Assembly (NCBI RefSeq): GCF_000176235.1
Contig: NZ_ACZV01000002.1
Span: 206,426-270,425, forward strand
Direction: 5' to 3'
Length of the DNA: 64,000 nucleotides
Source: Vibrio orientalis CIP 102891 = ATCC 33934
GTDB taxonomy: Bacteria > Pseudomonadota > Gammaproteobacteria > Enterobacterales > Vibrionaceae
Shown: positions 28,971 through 38,181 of the stretch, one piece after another
Layout of the letters: the number at the start of each line of letters is the position of its first letter
How positions within the stretch are numbered: the stretch's first letter is position 1
Translations under genes and position numbers: made by a program
Notes under the pieces: generated by a model
Told to the model about the DNA's origin: nothing
Seen by the model: only the letters and a program-made list of their open reading frames with translations
Database searches by the model: none

Positions 28971-29936
28971 ATGAGCAATGAAATGAAAATTAAGTTAGCT
29001 AACCCTCGCGGTTTTTGTGCCGGTGTAGATCGTGCCATCAGTATCGTTGAGCGTGCTTTAGAAATGTACCAGCCACCGATCTATGTACGCCACGAAGTGG
29101 TACATAACCGTTTTGTTGTGGAAGGCTTAAAGCAGCGCGGGGCTATCTTTGTTGAAGAGTTAAGTGAAGTGCCAGATGACAACATTGTTATCTTTTCTGC
29201 TCATGGTGTCTCGCAGGCAGTGCGCAAAGAAGCTAAGCAGCGTGATTTAACCGTGTTTGATGCAACTTGCCCACTAGTGACTAAAGTCCATATGGAAGTG
29301 GCTCGCGCGAGCCGTAAGCATATGGAAGTGGTCTTAATCGGTCATGTTGGTCACCCTGAGGTTGAAGGCACGATGGGCCAATACGCCAGTGATGAAGGCG
29401 GTATGTACTTGGTTGAAAGACCAGAAGACGTTCTTAAGCTTAAAGAACTGGTTAAAGACCCTAATCACTTGCACTATGTCAGCCAAACCACGTTATCGGT
29501 TGATGAAACAGCAGACGTCATTGAAGAGCTGCGTCGCGTATTCCCTGATATCCAAGGTCCACGTAAAGATGATATCTGTTACGCAACACAAAACCGCCAA
29601 GATGCGGTGCGTGAAATGGCCACTGACGTTGATGTGGTGATTGTGGTTGGTTCTAAAAACTCTTCAAACTCTACTCGCTTAAAAGAGCTAGCTGAAAAGT
29701 TAGGTACCCCGGGTTACTTAACGGATTGCCCTGAAGATATCGAACCAAAATGGTTTGAAGGAAAAGTGAAAGTTGGCGTTACTGCTGGCGCCTCTGCACC
29801 AGAAGAGTTGGTCAATCAAATCCTTGAGCGCATTAAAGATCTGGTTGGCACGCGATCGGTTGAAGAAATTCAAGGTCGCGAAGAGAACATGTTCTTTGAA
29901 GTGCCTAAAGAGTTGCAAATTAAACAAGTCGATTAG
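28971..29936 (+). CDS. ispH: 4-hydroxy-3-methylbut-2-enyl diphosphate reductase IspH
   Basis: A 321-aa [4Fe-4S] enzyme, the last step of the MEP isoprenoid pathway (HMBPP to IPP/DMAPP). The three cluster cysteines are seen in [22 protein letters not shown] and [11 protein letters not shown]; the substrate-binding SSNSTRL motif is present. ATG 28971 is used; ATG 28983 ([10 protein letters not shown]) corresponds to the E. coli start and is equally possible. Confidence 0.96.
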   Translation: MSNEMKIKLANPRGFCAGVDRAISIVERALEMYQPPIYVRHEVVHNRFVVEGLKQRGAIFVEELSEVPDDNIVIFSAHGVSQAVRKEAKQRDLTVFDATCPLVTKVHMEVARASRKHMEVVLIGHVGHPEVEGTMGQYASDEGGMYLVERPEDVLKLKELVKDPNHLHYVSQTTLSVDETADVIEELRRVFPDIQGPRKDDICYATQNRQDAVREMATDVDVVIVVGSKNSSNSTRLKELAEKLGTPGYLTDCPEDIEPKWFEGKVKVGVTAGASAPEELVNQILERIKDLVGTRSVEEIQGREENMFFEVPKELQIKQVD

Positions 29937-29953
29937 CCGTTAACTGTTACTTA

Positions 29954-29981
29954 AAGCCAGCATCTATTGCTGGCTTTTTTA
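29954..29981 (+). terminator. Terminator after ispH
   Basis: AAGCCAGC (29954-29961) pairs with GCTGGCTT (29969-29976), then T6. Confidence 0.9.
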
Positions 29982-29996
29982 TTGTCTGTACAAAAG

Positions 29997-30023
29997 AAAA
30001 GGCTCCCGGAGGAGCCTTAAACG
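29997..30023 (-). terminator. Terminator of the CstA-family gene
   Basis: On the minus strand AAGGCTCC-TCC-GGGAGCCTT followed by TTCTTTTG. Confidence 0.8.
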
Positions 30024-30046
30024 TTAGCAAGCGAAGTGCGATTTGC

Positions 30047-31531
30047 TTATGCAGTTTCTGTTACTGCTTGTGGTTTTTCTTCATCAGCTAGGTCAGTTTC
30101 GCCTTTACCTTTTGAACGCTTAATCACATAAGCAGTCACGGCTAGAGTAAATAGAACTCCCGAAATCGTTGACACTTGAATCGGTAGACCAAAGCCTAAC
30201 GTGCTGTTGTTAAGAATGAAGGTCGCACACACAGTAGTCATAAACATCGCAGGGATTGTAGTAATCCAGTGCATCTTGTTGTGACGTAGTAGGTACGCTG
30301 AAGCTGTCCACAGCATCATTACAGCCGTTGATTGGTTAGCAAAGCCGAAGTAGCGCCAAATAATGCCGAAGTCTACTTGAGTTAAGATGCCGCCGATTAC
30401 AAACAGTGGCACTGCCATCATTAGGCGATTACGTAGGGCTTTTTGATCAACGTTGAAGTACTCAGCTAAAATTAGACGGCTTGAGCGGAATGCTGTGTCA
30501 CCAGAAGTAATGGGTAGAATCACCACACCTAGGAAGGCAATCACACCACCAAATACACCCAGTAGGCCAAATGATGCGCTGTATACCACGTTACCCGGGC
30601 CGCCATTCTTCACTGCTTCAGACAGTGCGTCGAGTGAGCCGAAGAAAGAGAGAGCAATAGCACACCAGATTAAAGCGATAACACCTTCACCAATCATTGC
30701 ACCGTAGAAAACGAAGCGACCATTCTTTTCGTTCTCCATACAACGAGCCATCAATGGTGACTGTGTTGCGTGGAAGCCAGAGATAGCGCCACAAGCAATG
30801 GTAATGAATAGCGCAGGCCATAGCGGCATATCATTCGGGTTTAGGTTTGTGAACATGTCAGAAACTTGGAAGTCACCCATAACAGTATGCTCGCTTGAGA
30901 AAGCAACCGCCGTCATTAGGCCTACAGACATGAAGATCAGTAGTGCGCCGAATAGTGGGTAGAAACGGCCGATGATCTTATCGACAGGAACAATCGTTGC
31001 GATGATGTAGTAAGCAAAAATCGCGATAACCATTGTGGTCATGCTGACGCTTAGGCTAGTTTGATCATTAATTAGGTTGGTGATCATACCCGCTGGAGCG
31101 GAAACAAACACAACGCCTACAAGTAGCAGCAGAATAATGGCAAAAATGTTCATAAAATGTTTTGCGCCATTACCTAGGTAGCGACCAGTAATTGTTGGGA
31201 CTGAAGCACCGCCATTGCGAACGGAAAGCATGCCAGAGAAGTAGTCGTGTACTGCGCCAGCAAAGATACAACCAATCACAATCCAAAGCATTGCCGCTGG
31301 GCCATACAGAGCACCCATGATAGGGCCGAAGATTGGACCAACACCTGCTATGTTCAATAATTGAACTAGGTAAACTTTCTTCGTCGACATTGGTACGTAG
31401 TCAACGCCATCCGTTTTGGTATGGGCAGGTGTTTGACGCTTTTCGTTGATACCAAAAATCTTCTCAACGAATGCACCGTAAATAAAGTAGCCGCCGATTA
31501 AAGCTGCAACACAGGTTAGAAACCACAACAT
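30047..31531 (-). CDS. CstA/BtsT-family carbon-starvation (pyruvate) transporter
   Basis: A 494-aa polytopic membrane protein of the CstA family, with the signature blocks QLLNIAGVGPIFGPIMGALYGP and GAVHDYFSGMLSVRNGG. It is clearly shorter than E. coli CstA or BtsT (about 700 aa), lacking the C-terminal extension. E. coli relatives take up pyruvate or peptides. The start is placed at ATG 31531 (MLWFLTCVA) because AAGGAA lies upstream; extending to 31609 adds residues foreign to the family. Four 20-bp-spaced repeats like BtsR sites lie about 100 bp upstream, and btsSR is 8 kb away, pointing to a BtsT-like pyruvate importer. Confidence 0.88.
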   Translation of the reverse strand: MLWFLTCVAALIGGYFIYGAFVEKIFGINEKRQTPAHTKTDGVDYVPMSTKKVYLVQLLNIAGVGPIFGPIMGALYGPAAMLWIVIGCIFAGAVHDYFSGMLSVRNGGASVPTITGRYLGNGAKHFMNIFAIILLLLVGVVFVSAPAGMITNLINDQTSLSVSMTTMVIAIFAYYIIATIVPVDKIIGRFYPLFGALLIFMSVGLMTAVAFSSEHTVMGDFQVSDMFTNLNPNDMPLWPALFITIACGAISGFHATQSPLMARCMENEKNGRFVFYGAMIGEGVIALIWCAIALSFFGSLDALSEAVKNGGPGNVVYSASFGLLGVFGGVIAFLGVVILPITSGDTAFRSSRLILAEYFNVDQKALRNRLMMAVPLFVIGGILTQVDFGIIWRYFGFANQSTAVMMLWTASAYLLRHNKMHWITTIPAMFMTTVCATFILNNSTLGFGLPIQVSTISGVLFTLAVTAYVIKRSKGKGETDLADEEKPQAVTETA

Positions 31532-31632
31532 AACACTTGTTCCTTGGTGAAATTGATTAAGCTCACGATGAATACTAAATAAACTCATCCCAAGCTTCAT
31601 TCGCTTCACAAGTGAACGGTCATATAGCAGAT

Positions 31633-31700
31633 TGAGTGGTTTGCTGAGAAACTAAATGGTTTTTCTCTAATCTCAGTGGCATTTATTTGAGTTTAGTGGT
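31633..31700 (-). promoter_or_regulatory. Four direct repeats at 20-bp spacing, candidate BtsR (LytTR) operator
   Basis: On the minus strand: ACCACTAA (31693-31700), GCCACTGA (31673-31680), ACCATTTA (31653-31660), ACCACTCA (31633-31640), each exactly 20 bp apart (two helical turns). The E. coli BtsR half-site is reported as ACC(G/A)CT(C/T)A in direct repeat. The block ends about 100 bp before the start of the CstA-family gene, the expected place for an activator. Confidence 0.75.
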
Positions 31701-31750
31701 TTGATGGCTAGGTTTACCTACCTTAACCAGCAAAAAAACAAGGAAAAACA

Positions 31751-32101
31751 ATGAGAAAAATAGTTATCGCTGCGATGGTGGCACTCGTTACGGCTTGTGC
31801 AAGCAGTCCTGAGCAGTTAGCTGAACAAGGAGATTGGCACCAAATTGGTTATCAAGATGGAGTCAGTGGTCACACACAACGTTCGTTTAAAGAGCTGGCA
31901 AGTTTGGGCAGCGTTAAACAAGCGGACTATGACCAAGGCTATTTAGAAGGAGTTGGAGAATACTGTAACCCAGATTTTGCTTATCAAATCGGCTTATCAG
32001 GTCAATATTATGAAGGCGTTTGTGAAGGCACAGAAAATGCTCAGAAGTTTCGCATGGAGTGGCAGCGTGGCTGGAATGAACATTCTAATCATGCAAACTA
32101 A
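31751..32101 (+). CDS. DUF2799-type lipoprotein
   Basis: A 116-aa predicted lipoprotein. The signal peptide is MRKIVIAAMVALVTAC with lipobox LVTAC (Cys16). The mature part has repeated Gly-Tyr-x-x-Gly motifs (GYQDGVSG, DYDQGYLEGVGEYC), the DUF2799 pattern. Residue +2 is Ala, so export to the outer membrane by Lol is expected. The function of the family is unknown. It is divergent from the CstA-family gene. Confidence 0.82.
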   Translation: MRKIVIAAMVALVTACASSPEQLAEQGDWHQIGYQDGVSGHTQRSFKELASLGSVKQADYDQGYLEGVGEYCNPDFAYQIGLSGQYYEGVCEGTENAQKFRMEWQRGWNEHSNHAN

Positions 32102-32205
32102 TTGTCTCAAATTTGAGATGGATAATTAGAAAAGCCTGACAGAGCGAGTTGTTGATTTTTGTTACTTTATTTTGCAAATCAACCATAAAGTAACATGAGA
32201 TTAGA

Positions 32206-32547
32206 ATGAGAAAGTACTGGATACTTGCGCTCTGTTTAGCCCCGTTAATGGCGAATGCGGGTAACCCGCTTAAAGAAGCGGTGAAAGCGAACCGTAATTA
32301 CCAAGCTGAAAAGCAGCAGATTAACCATCGTATCAATAAAACGAAGCGTTCGTTAAAGCAAGTCAGTGATGGCACCTACGCTGACGATAAAGTTAAGCAA
32401 AAGGTCAATCAAGCATCAAGCAAGTACACCCATAAGATGAACAATGCCAAGAAGCTAACTGATCCCAAACAACTTAAGCGCAAAGCGAACAACAAGATAA
32501 AGCAAGAGAAGCGTAAAGCCGTCGATAAATGGCTAGCTGAAGATTAA
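32206..32547 (+). CDS. Small basic secreted protein, unknown family
   Basis: A 113-aa protein with a Sec signal peptide (MRKYWILALCLAPLMANA, cleavage after ANA). The mature part is very rich in Lys, Asn and Gln, predicted helical and strongly basic, with no Cys. I do not recognise the family. A GAGAT-type weak ribosome-binding site precedes ATG 32206. It may be co-transcribed with the lipoprotein gene 104 bp upstream. A polyanion-binding periplasmic role is possible but only a guess from charge. Confidence 0.7.
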   Translation: MRKYWILALCLAPLMANAGNPLKEAVKANRNYQAEKQQINHRINKTKRSLKQVSDGTYADDKVKQKVNQASSKYTHKMNNAKKLTDPKQLKRKANNKIKQEKRKAVDKWLAED

Positions 32548-32570
32548 CAGAGGGAGCCATTCCCTCCGTT
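32546..32570. terminator. Shared hairpin between convergent genes (32206 gene and murQ)
   Basis: AACAGAGGGA (32546-32555) pairs with TCCCTCCGTT (32561-32570), with one mismatch. T-tracts are poor on both sides. Confidence 0.5.
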
Positions 32571-32576
32571 AAGACA

Positions 32577-33500
32577 TTACCTTTGATGGCTTTGTACCGC
32601 TTTGCGTAAGAAGCCATCTTGCTTATCTAGCTGTTGGCGGGCAGTGTCAATCGGCATACCGGTTAAAAGAACCAAGATGGCAAGCTTCACATCATAGTCG
32701 GTTTGCTCTAGCGTTTTCGTCGCCTCACTTTCATCGCACTCCGTGGCTTGCATCACGATACGAGAGGCGCGAGCGATCAACTTTTTGTTGGTCGCTTTTA
32801 CATCCACCATTAGGTTTTGATAGCTCTTACCTAAACGAATCATACTTGCTGTGGTTAGCATGTTGAGCACCAGCTTTTGTGCAGTACCAGATTTTAATCG
32901 AGTTGAGCCAGTGAGTGCTTCAGGGCCGACGACAGGACTAATGGATATTTGAGCCACATCAGCAATTGGAGAGTCAGGGTTACAAGATAGGGCGACGGTT
33001 GTTGCACCTATGTCATTGGCATAGTTTAGCGCGCCAATTACGTAAGGTGTACGTCCACTTGCCGCGATGCCGACCACGACATCCTTAGTGCTAAAATCGA
33101 TCGATTTCAGATCGTCGACACCAAGTTCAACCGAGTCTTCTGCGCCTTCTTTTGCTTTAAGAATTGCTTCAGGGCCACCTGCTATTAAGCCGATCACCAT
33201 CTGATCTGAGACGCCAAAGGTTGGTGGGCATTCGGATGCGTCCAGCACACCCAATCGCCCGCTGGTGCCTGCGCCCGTATAAATTAGGCGTCCACCTTGT
33301 TGAAATGCCGCTGTGATTTTATCTACTGCTTGCGCTATTTCAGGCAACACTTTTTCTACTGCTAATGGAACAAGCTGATCTTGTTGGTTAATTCGCTTCA
33401 CTATCTCTAAAGAAGGCAGTAAGTCGATATCCATGGTTTCTGGGTTTCGACCCTCTGAGACAAGGTGAGATAGAGCTGCAATAAGTGCGTCGTTCGTCAT
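32577..33500 (-). CDS. murQ: N-acetylmuramic acid 6-phosphate etherase MurQ
   Basis: A 307-aa SIS-domain lyase that splits the lactyl ether of MurNAc-6-P to give GlcNAc-6-P and D-lactate. The sugar-phosphate site [23 protein letters not shown] (about 74-96) and the catalytic Glu region (EGAEDS, about 117-122) are clear. It is the last gene of a tight four-gene operon (symporter, kinase, anmK, murQ), 8 bp after anmK. Confidence 0.95.
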   Translation of the reverse strand: MTNDALIAALSHLVSEGRNPETMDIDLLPSLEIVKRINQQDQLVPLAVEKVLPEIAQAVDKITAAFQQGGRLIYTGAGTSGRLGVLDASECPPTFGVSDQMVIGLIAGGPEAILKAKEGAEDSVELGVDDLKSIDFSTKDVVVGIAASGRTPYVIGALNYANDIGATTVALSCNPDSPIADVAQISISPVVGPEALTGSTRLKSGTAQKLVLNMLTTASMIRLGKSYQNLMVDVKATNKKLIARASRIVMQATECDESEATKTLEQTDYDVKLAILVLLTGMPIDTARQQLDKQDGFLRKAVQSHQR

Positions 33501-33508
33501 GTGAGTCC

Positions 33509-34621
33509 TTATTTATCTGCGGGGTAGATAACCCCAAGAGAAGCCAATTTAGAGGCTCCTGTCACTTCAGGCAGATTACTTGGTAAGTTGTGAATACGGC
33601 GATAGGCAAGCCAAGCAAAGGCCATCGCTTCCATATTATCACTGTCGATACCTTTGTCGTTTGTGGTCATTACGGTCCAATCTGGGAGTACCTGAGACAA
33701 TCGCTCCATAAGTAGCGGGTTCTGCGCACCGCCGCCACAAGTGAGTAGTTCGGGCTTATCGCCGATTTGATACTTCTCCACTTCCTGCGCGATAGAGGTG
33801 GCGGTGAATTCGCATAGCGTTCGTTGCACATCGTGATGAGGTAGTGAATGCCTAGCCAAGATGTTTTCTAGCCATGTTAGGTTAAATAGTTCGCGGCCAG
33901 TGCTTTTAGGTGCAGCCAGTGACAAGTAGGGTTCGCTGAGCAGTTCAGCAAGCAGGGAATTATTCACCTCACCCTGCAGAGCAAACAGCGCATCTTTATC
34001 ATAAGGCTGTTTGAGATGCTTCATACACCACGAGTCCATTAGCATGTTACCTGGGCCGGTATCATAGCCAATCACGGCTAGACTAGGGCGAAGTACTGAA
34101 ATATTAGCAATACCACCGATATTAAGCACCACTACACTAGAGTGAGTGGAGTGAAAGATAGATTGATGAAAGGCAGGGACTAACGGTGCACCTTGGCCAC
34201 CTAATGCCATATCTTTACGCCTAAAATCCGCTACGGTATCAATACCTGTAAGGGCGGCAATAATATTGGCGTCACCGAGTTGCATCGTAAATGGGCTGTC
34301 ACTGTTAGGCTGGTGGAATACAGTTTGGCCATGATTACCAATGGCGGTTACTTGTGATGCGGTATAGTCAGATATATTCAGCAAGCTATTGATAGCTTCT
34401 GCATAGAGCTTGCCGAGTTGGTGATCGATTTCGCCCACTTCAATTAGATTGGTTTGTTGGCCAATACAGATATTGAGCACGCGTTGTTTAAGCTCATCAG
34501 GTATAGGGTAGTCTTGTGATGCTAAGAGGCGCAGTTGATTATCTTCAATTTCGACAAGTGCGGTATCAATGCCATCAAGGCTGGTGCCCGACATGACCCC
34601 AATATACAGTTCTTTATTCAT
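33509..34621 (-). CDS. anmK: Anhydro-N-acetylmuramic acid kinase AnmK
   Basis: A 370-aa kinase that hydrolyses and phosphorylates 1,6-anhydroMurNAc to MurNAc-6-P, the step before MurQ. The signature [14 protein letters not shown] is at the N-terminus, with [10 protein letters not shown] and NIGGIANIS following. The start is ATG 34621, which overlaps the preceding kinase gene by 8 bp; the open frame further upstream is not part of the protein. Confidence 0.95.
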   Translation of the reverse strand: MNKELYIGVMSGTSLDGIDTALVEIEDNQLRLLASQDYPIPDELKQRVLNICIGQQTNLIEVGEIDHQLGKLYAEAINSLLNISDYTASQVTAIGNHGQTVFHQPNSDSPFTMQLGDANIIAALTGIDTVADFRRKDMALGGQGAPLVPAFHQSIFHSTHSSVVVLNIGGIANISVLRPSLAVIGYDTGPGNMLMDSWCMKHLKQPYDKDALFALQGEVNNSLLAELLSEPYLSLAAPKSTGRELFNLTWLENILARHSLPHHDVQRTLCEFTATSIAQEVEKYQIGDKPELLTCGGGAQNPLLMERLSQVLPDWTVMTTNDKGIDSDNMEAMAFAWLAYRRIHNLPSNLPEVTGASKLASLGVIYPADK

Positions 34622-35492
34622 TGATGAGTTCCACCTGTTGCTTAGCCAATAAGGTTGCACCATCCAAGGCATTACCTTTAGCGTCAATCACTCTTTGCTG
34701 CCAATGCGTTTTAAGATGAGCTTGATAGTATGCGCCCAAACTTCCTAGAAAAGCGATATCTAACTCATTATTTTTGCAGCATTTTGTAATGAGATTATCA
34801 ATGTGTCGATGGGCCTCATCCAAAATAGCTTGGCTGTTCCGGCAGCCTTGCTCAGCGTATTCAATCACGATTGGCGCTAACTGAGCAAAATCTGCCGCTT
34901 TGGCCATTTTTAACCATTGAAGCAAGGTTTTTCGATCGCGGCCAAAATGTTCAATCAAGTAGCCAGTAAGTGGAGATGTTTCTAAAGTTTCAATGGAGTT
35001 AATCAATACTCGAATCGCTTGTTGGCCAAGCCAAGCTCCGCCAGCCTCATCACCAATTGGAAAGCCCCATCCGCCGAATAGTTCGGTGTCGCTTTCGGCA
35101 GTGAGCGTCATTGCCACGGCACCAGTACCGATGGCTATAGTATTGACGGCTTTGCCATTGTTGGCGCCTAGAAGTGAGATATGGGCGTCAGTCGTGACAA
35201 TGCAATATGGATAATCAGCGAGTGCGTTCTGTAACTGTTGCTTGAGCTTTGGGTTGCCCGCTCCAGCTACTCCAATCACTATCGAGACATTTTTCGCCTT
35301 TAAATGGCATTGCTCTAAGCAGTACTCAATGGCGTCTTTAATGGTCGCTATGGCCGCACTGCCTTGTTGAGTAAGGGATGACGGACCGGATGTTAAGCTG
35401 AAAAACGGGTCCGTCGTTAGGGGGGCTAGAGGCGTTAAACGAAGGGCGGTTTTGGTACCGCCCCCGTCGACAGCAAGAAGGTGCGTAATCAT
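34614..35492 (-). CDS. BadF/BadG-family sugar kinase, probable GlcNAc/MurNAc kinase
   Basis: A 292-aa ASKHA-fold kinase of the BadF/BadG/BcrA/BcrD family. The phosphate-1 motif is AVDGGGTKTAL (7-17); AIGTGAVA and GGWGFPIGDEAGGAWLG follow. The family includes GlcNAc kinases and the clostridial MurNAc/GlcNAc kinase MurK. Its place between a symporter gene (3 bp away) and anmK-murQ suggests it phosphorylates imported MurNAc or GlcNAc. The substrate is inferred from context, not shown by residues. Confidence 0.82.
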   Translation of the reverse strand: MITHLLAVDGGGTKTALRLTPLAPLTTDPFFSLTSGPSSLTQQGSAAIATIKDAIEYCLEQCHLKAKNVSIVIGVAGAGNPKLKQQLQNALADYPYCIVTTDAHISLLGANNGKAVNTIAIGTGAVAMTLTAESDTELFGGWGFPIGDEAGGAWLGQQAIRVLINSIETLETSPLTGYLIEHFGRDRKTLLQWLKMAKAADFAQLAPIVIEYAEQGCRNSQAILDEAHRHIDNLITKCCKNNELDIAFLGSLGAYYQAHLKTHWQQRVIDAKGNALDGATLLAKQQVELINE

Positions 35493-35495
35493 GAG

Positions 35496-37088
35496 TTATA
35501 CAGTCTGTAAGTCATTTTGTTCTTGTTGTTGTGTCTTACCACACAGGCATACACAAAGTGAAACCAATGTGCCAATACATAATTGGTATGGGAATGCGAG
35601 TCGTACCCCAACCCAATCAGTGTTAATAACGCCCATTACGCTATCCCAAACGTAGGCTTGCAGCAGTAACGTCGTTAAGAAACCAGCTATTAGAGCCATC
35701 GCAACGGATGTCTCGCTGCCACGTTTGGTAAAGATAGCAGTGAAGTAGACACCGAGTAAGCCTGTGTAGGCGAAGACCATTACGCTCAGTGCAAAAGAGA
35801 GTAGTGGCATGTCTGTATATTGCTGCCAGTAGTAACATAAGATGCCCATACTACCGAGCGCAATGGCTGCAACCGCCATACCAAAACGGCCTGCTTTTAC
35901 GTAATGGAAGTCATCTTGCTTGCCATCTTTAGCCTCTTTCCAAGGTTTATAGAGATCTTGAATCGCGACTGATGACATTGAATTTAAACCAGAGTTTAGG
36001 GTAGAGAGCGCCGCAGCCACTACGCCGACAGTTACTAGCCCTCTCAGACCTGCTGGCATCTCATTAAGCACGTAGTACATGAAGATGGTGACGTGCTCGC
36101 CATTGAAATTCTGCACGACTTCTTTACCTTCTACTCCCATCAGTTCAGGGCGTTGGTAGAAAATGTACAGCAGTAGTCCAATGGTCATAAATACCAGTAC
36201 AACAGGGATAGAAAACACAATCGAATTAATCATCGCTTGTGAACCTTGTTTGGCGTTTTTACATGTCAGTACTCGTTGGGTCATGTCTTGGTCTAGGCCG
36301 AATGCACCGATATTGAGCAGCACAAAGCCAGTAATACACGCCCAAAAGCTGAATGTTCCTGCTGGTGAGAAATCTAAGCTGAAGTCGAGCAGCGTCAGCT
36401 TCGACATCTGGTCATCACCGGGATTTTGCAACGCATGCACGATTTGCCCCATGTCGGCTGGGATCTGACCTAATAAGTAGACGATGACAGCAAGCGCAGC
36501 ACCAACATAAACAACCAACTGAATCAGATCGCTCCAGATGACCGAACGAATCCCACCCATGTAGGTATAAGCAAGGCCAACAATAACCAATATAACGACA
36601 GAAGTGACAACGCTAGAAGGATCGATATTGGTAAATAGGATCATAGAGACGGCAATGGCAGCCATGTAGAGACGAGAACCCGATGCGAATACGCGGCCAA
36701 CAAGATACATCAAGCCAGCACGTTGTTTGGTCTTCTCACCAAAACGAATTCTCAGCAGTTCGTAAACGGTGGATACTTTGTTCTGGTAGAAGCGAGGGAT
36801 CAGCACCCAAGCAACAAACAGTGCACCTAAGATACCGCCGATGTTGGTTGCAAGGTAAGTTAGGTTGCCACGATAGCTAGATTCTGGTCCGCCGAGAAAG
36901 GTTGCGGCTGATTGTGACGTCGCAAGAACTGACACGGCCACCACCCACATTGGCATACTGTTGCCACCAAGAAAGTAGTCTTTAGTTGAAGTAATTTTGA
37001 CACGGCTAAAGTGCCAACCTGTATAAGCAATCAATGCGAAATACAACGCAAACACTGCCCAATCTAATGAAGTAAATAGCGAATTCAT
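35496..37088 (-). CDS. Sodium:solute symporter (SSS family), likely cell-wall amino sugar importer
   Basis: A 530-aa protein with about 13-14 membrane segments. SSS features: DYFLGGNSMPMWVVAVSVLATSQSAATFLGGP near residues 37-68 and the sodium-site region in VTVGVVAAALSTLNSGLNSMSSV. The start is ATG 37088 (MNSLFTSLDWAVF) with GGAG upstream. It heads the operon of kinase, anmK and murQ, so the cargo is probably MurNAc, anhydroMurNAc or a GlcNAc-containing muropeptide sugar; SSS relatives also carry sialic acid and glucose. No PTS MurP homologue is in the cluster. Confidence 0.85.
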   Translation of the reverse strand: MNSLFTSLDWAVFALYFALIAYTGWHFSRVKITSTKDYFLGGNSMPMWVVAVSVLATSQSAATFLGGPESSYRGNLTYLATNIGGILGALFVAWVLIPRFYQNKVSTVYELLRIRFGEKTKQRAGLMYLVGRVFASGSRLYMAAIAVSMILFTNIDPSSVVTSVVILVIVGLAYTYMGGIRSVIWSDLIQLVVYVGAALAVIVYLLGQIPADMGQIVHALQNPGDDQMSKLTLLDFSLDFSPAGTFSFWACITGFVLLNIGAFGLDQDMTQRVLTCKNAKQGSQAMINSIVFSIPVVLVFMTIGLLLYIFYQRPELMGVEGKEVVQNFNGEHVTIFMYYVLNEMPAGLRGLVTVGVVAAALSTLNSGLNSMSSVAIQDLYKPWKEAKDGKQDDFHYVKAGRFGMAVAAIALGSMGILCYYWQQYTDMPLLSFALSVMVFAYTGLLGVYFTAIFTKRGSETSVAMALIAGFLTTLLLQAYVWDSVMGVINTDWVGVRLAFPYQLCIGTLVSLCVCLCGKTQQQEQNDLQTV

Positions 37089-37173
37089 AGCAGCTCCGTA
37101 GCATGAATTATGTAGGGTATATATCGTTGTTATTTTGCACAGTATGTCGGGTTGAATAGGCAACCCAAAACTC

Positions 37174-37274
37174 TATTCCTTGATGGAATAATGAGCAGTT
37201 CTTTTTTTTGATGACGGTCCCAATTGGAGACTAAAGCTATTCCAAAGTGAATTAGAAGTTGGAATAGCTATTCC
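37174..37274. promoter_or_regulatory. RpiR-type operators between symporter operon and regulator gene
   Basis: 37174-37190 reads TATTCC-TTGAT-GGAATA. 37261-37274 is a perfect 14-bp palindrome GGAATAGCTATTCC. A further half-site GCTATTCCAA starts at 37236 and pairs with TTGGAATAGC. All share the word TATTCC/GGAATA. They lie between the divergent symporter operon and the RpiR-family gene, so that regulator is the natural ligand. Confidence 0.65.
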
Positions 37275-37323
37275 TAATAAACAGCGGGATAAGTAAACTA
37301 AGTGGCATTAAAGGAGTGTTTAA

Positions 37324-38172
37324 ATGAAAGGCTTACCTCGTATAAATGCGATGCTTCCACAGCTTTCACCTTCTGATCGTTTAATTGCTCAGTTCTTATT
37401 GGAGCACCCTGAGCAGGTTAAGTTGTTCTCTTCTCCTGAGCTAGCTAAGACGATCGGAGTTAGCCAATCAACGGTTGTTAAATTCAGCCAAAAGGTGGGA
37501 TACAGCGGTTTCTCTGAGTTGAAGTTAAAGTTGTATGAAGGCGACATTAGCTATCAACCTACCTCACGTAAGACGATTCATGGTTCGATCTCACGTAGTG
37601 ATGACACCCAAGTGGTTATGGAAAAGCTATTGTCCAGCAAGCAACGCTCTTTAGAACGTACGGTTGCTTTGAATGACGACGTGAATATTCAATCTGCGAC
37701 TGAATTACTCCATAATGCCAGCAAAATTCAAATCTCTGGAGTTGGTGCTTCATCGCTGGTGGCGAAAGATCTTAGTTATAAATTGATGAAAATTGGTCAT
37801 GCGGTTCATTGTGAGCATGATGCGCATATCCAAGTAGCGAACGCTTCAGCTTTGAATGAAAATGATGTGCTGGTCGCGCTTTCTTATTCAGGTCGAAGCA
37901 GAGAGATTTTACGTGTGGCGCAGATTGCCAAAGGACGAAAAGCTAAGGTGATTACTATTAGCCAATTGGCTCCCACACCATTAGACAAATATGCCGATAT
38001 TAAGTTGATGACGGCAGCGGATGAAGAGCAGATTCGGAGTTCATCAATTACCGCGCGAGATAGTCAGCTACTAATGACTGATCTGCTCTTTATTGCTTTA
38101 ACTCAGCAAGAAGAGAGTGCCGACCAGCTAATTGAACAGAGTAAGTCCGCAGTTGCGGCACTAAAACAATAA
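37324..38172 (+). CDS. RpiR/MurR-family transcriptional regulator
   Basis: A 282-aa protein with an N-terminal HTH_6 domain (about 1-77; SPSDRLIAQFLLEHPEQV ... TIGVSQSTVVKFSQKVGYSGF) and a C-terminal SIS sugar-phosphate-binding domain (about 125-255; ISGVGASSLVAKDLSYKLMKIG, SYSGRSREI). MurR of E. coli has this layout and represses murQP with MurNAc-6-P as inducer. It is divergent from the symporter operon and 9 bp before nagZ, so it probably controls both. Confidence 0.88.
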   Translation: MKGLPRINAMLPQLSPSDRLIAQFLLEHPEQVKLFSSPELAKTIGVSQSTVVKFSQKVGYSGFSELKLKLYEGDISYQPTSRKTIHGSISRSDDTQVVMEKLLSSKQRSLERTVALNDDVNIQSATELLHNASKIQISGVGASSLVAKDLSYKLMKIGHAVHCEHDAHIQVANASALNENDVLVALSYSGRSREILRVAQIAKGRKAKVITISQLAPTPLDKYADIKLMTAADEEQIRSSSITARDSQLLMTDLLFIALTQQEESADQLIEQSKSAVAALKQ

Positions 38173-38181
38173 GGAATAAAC

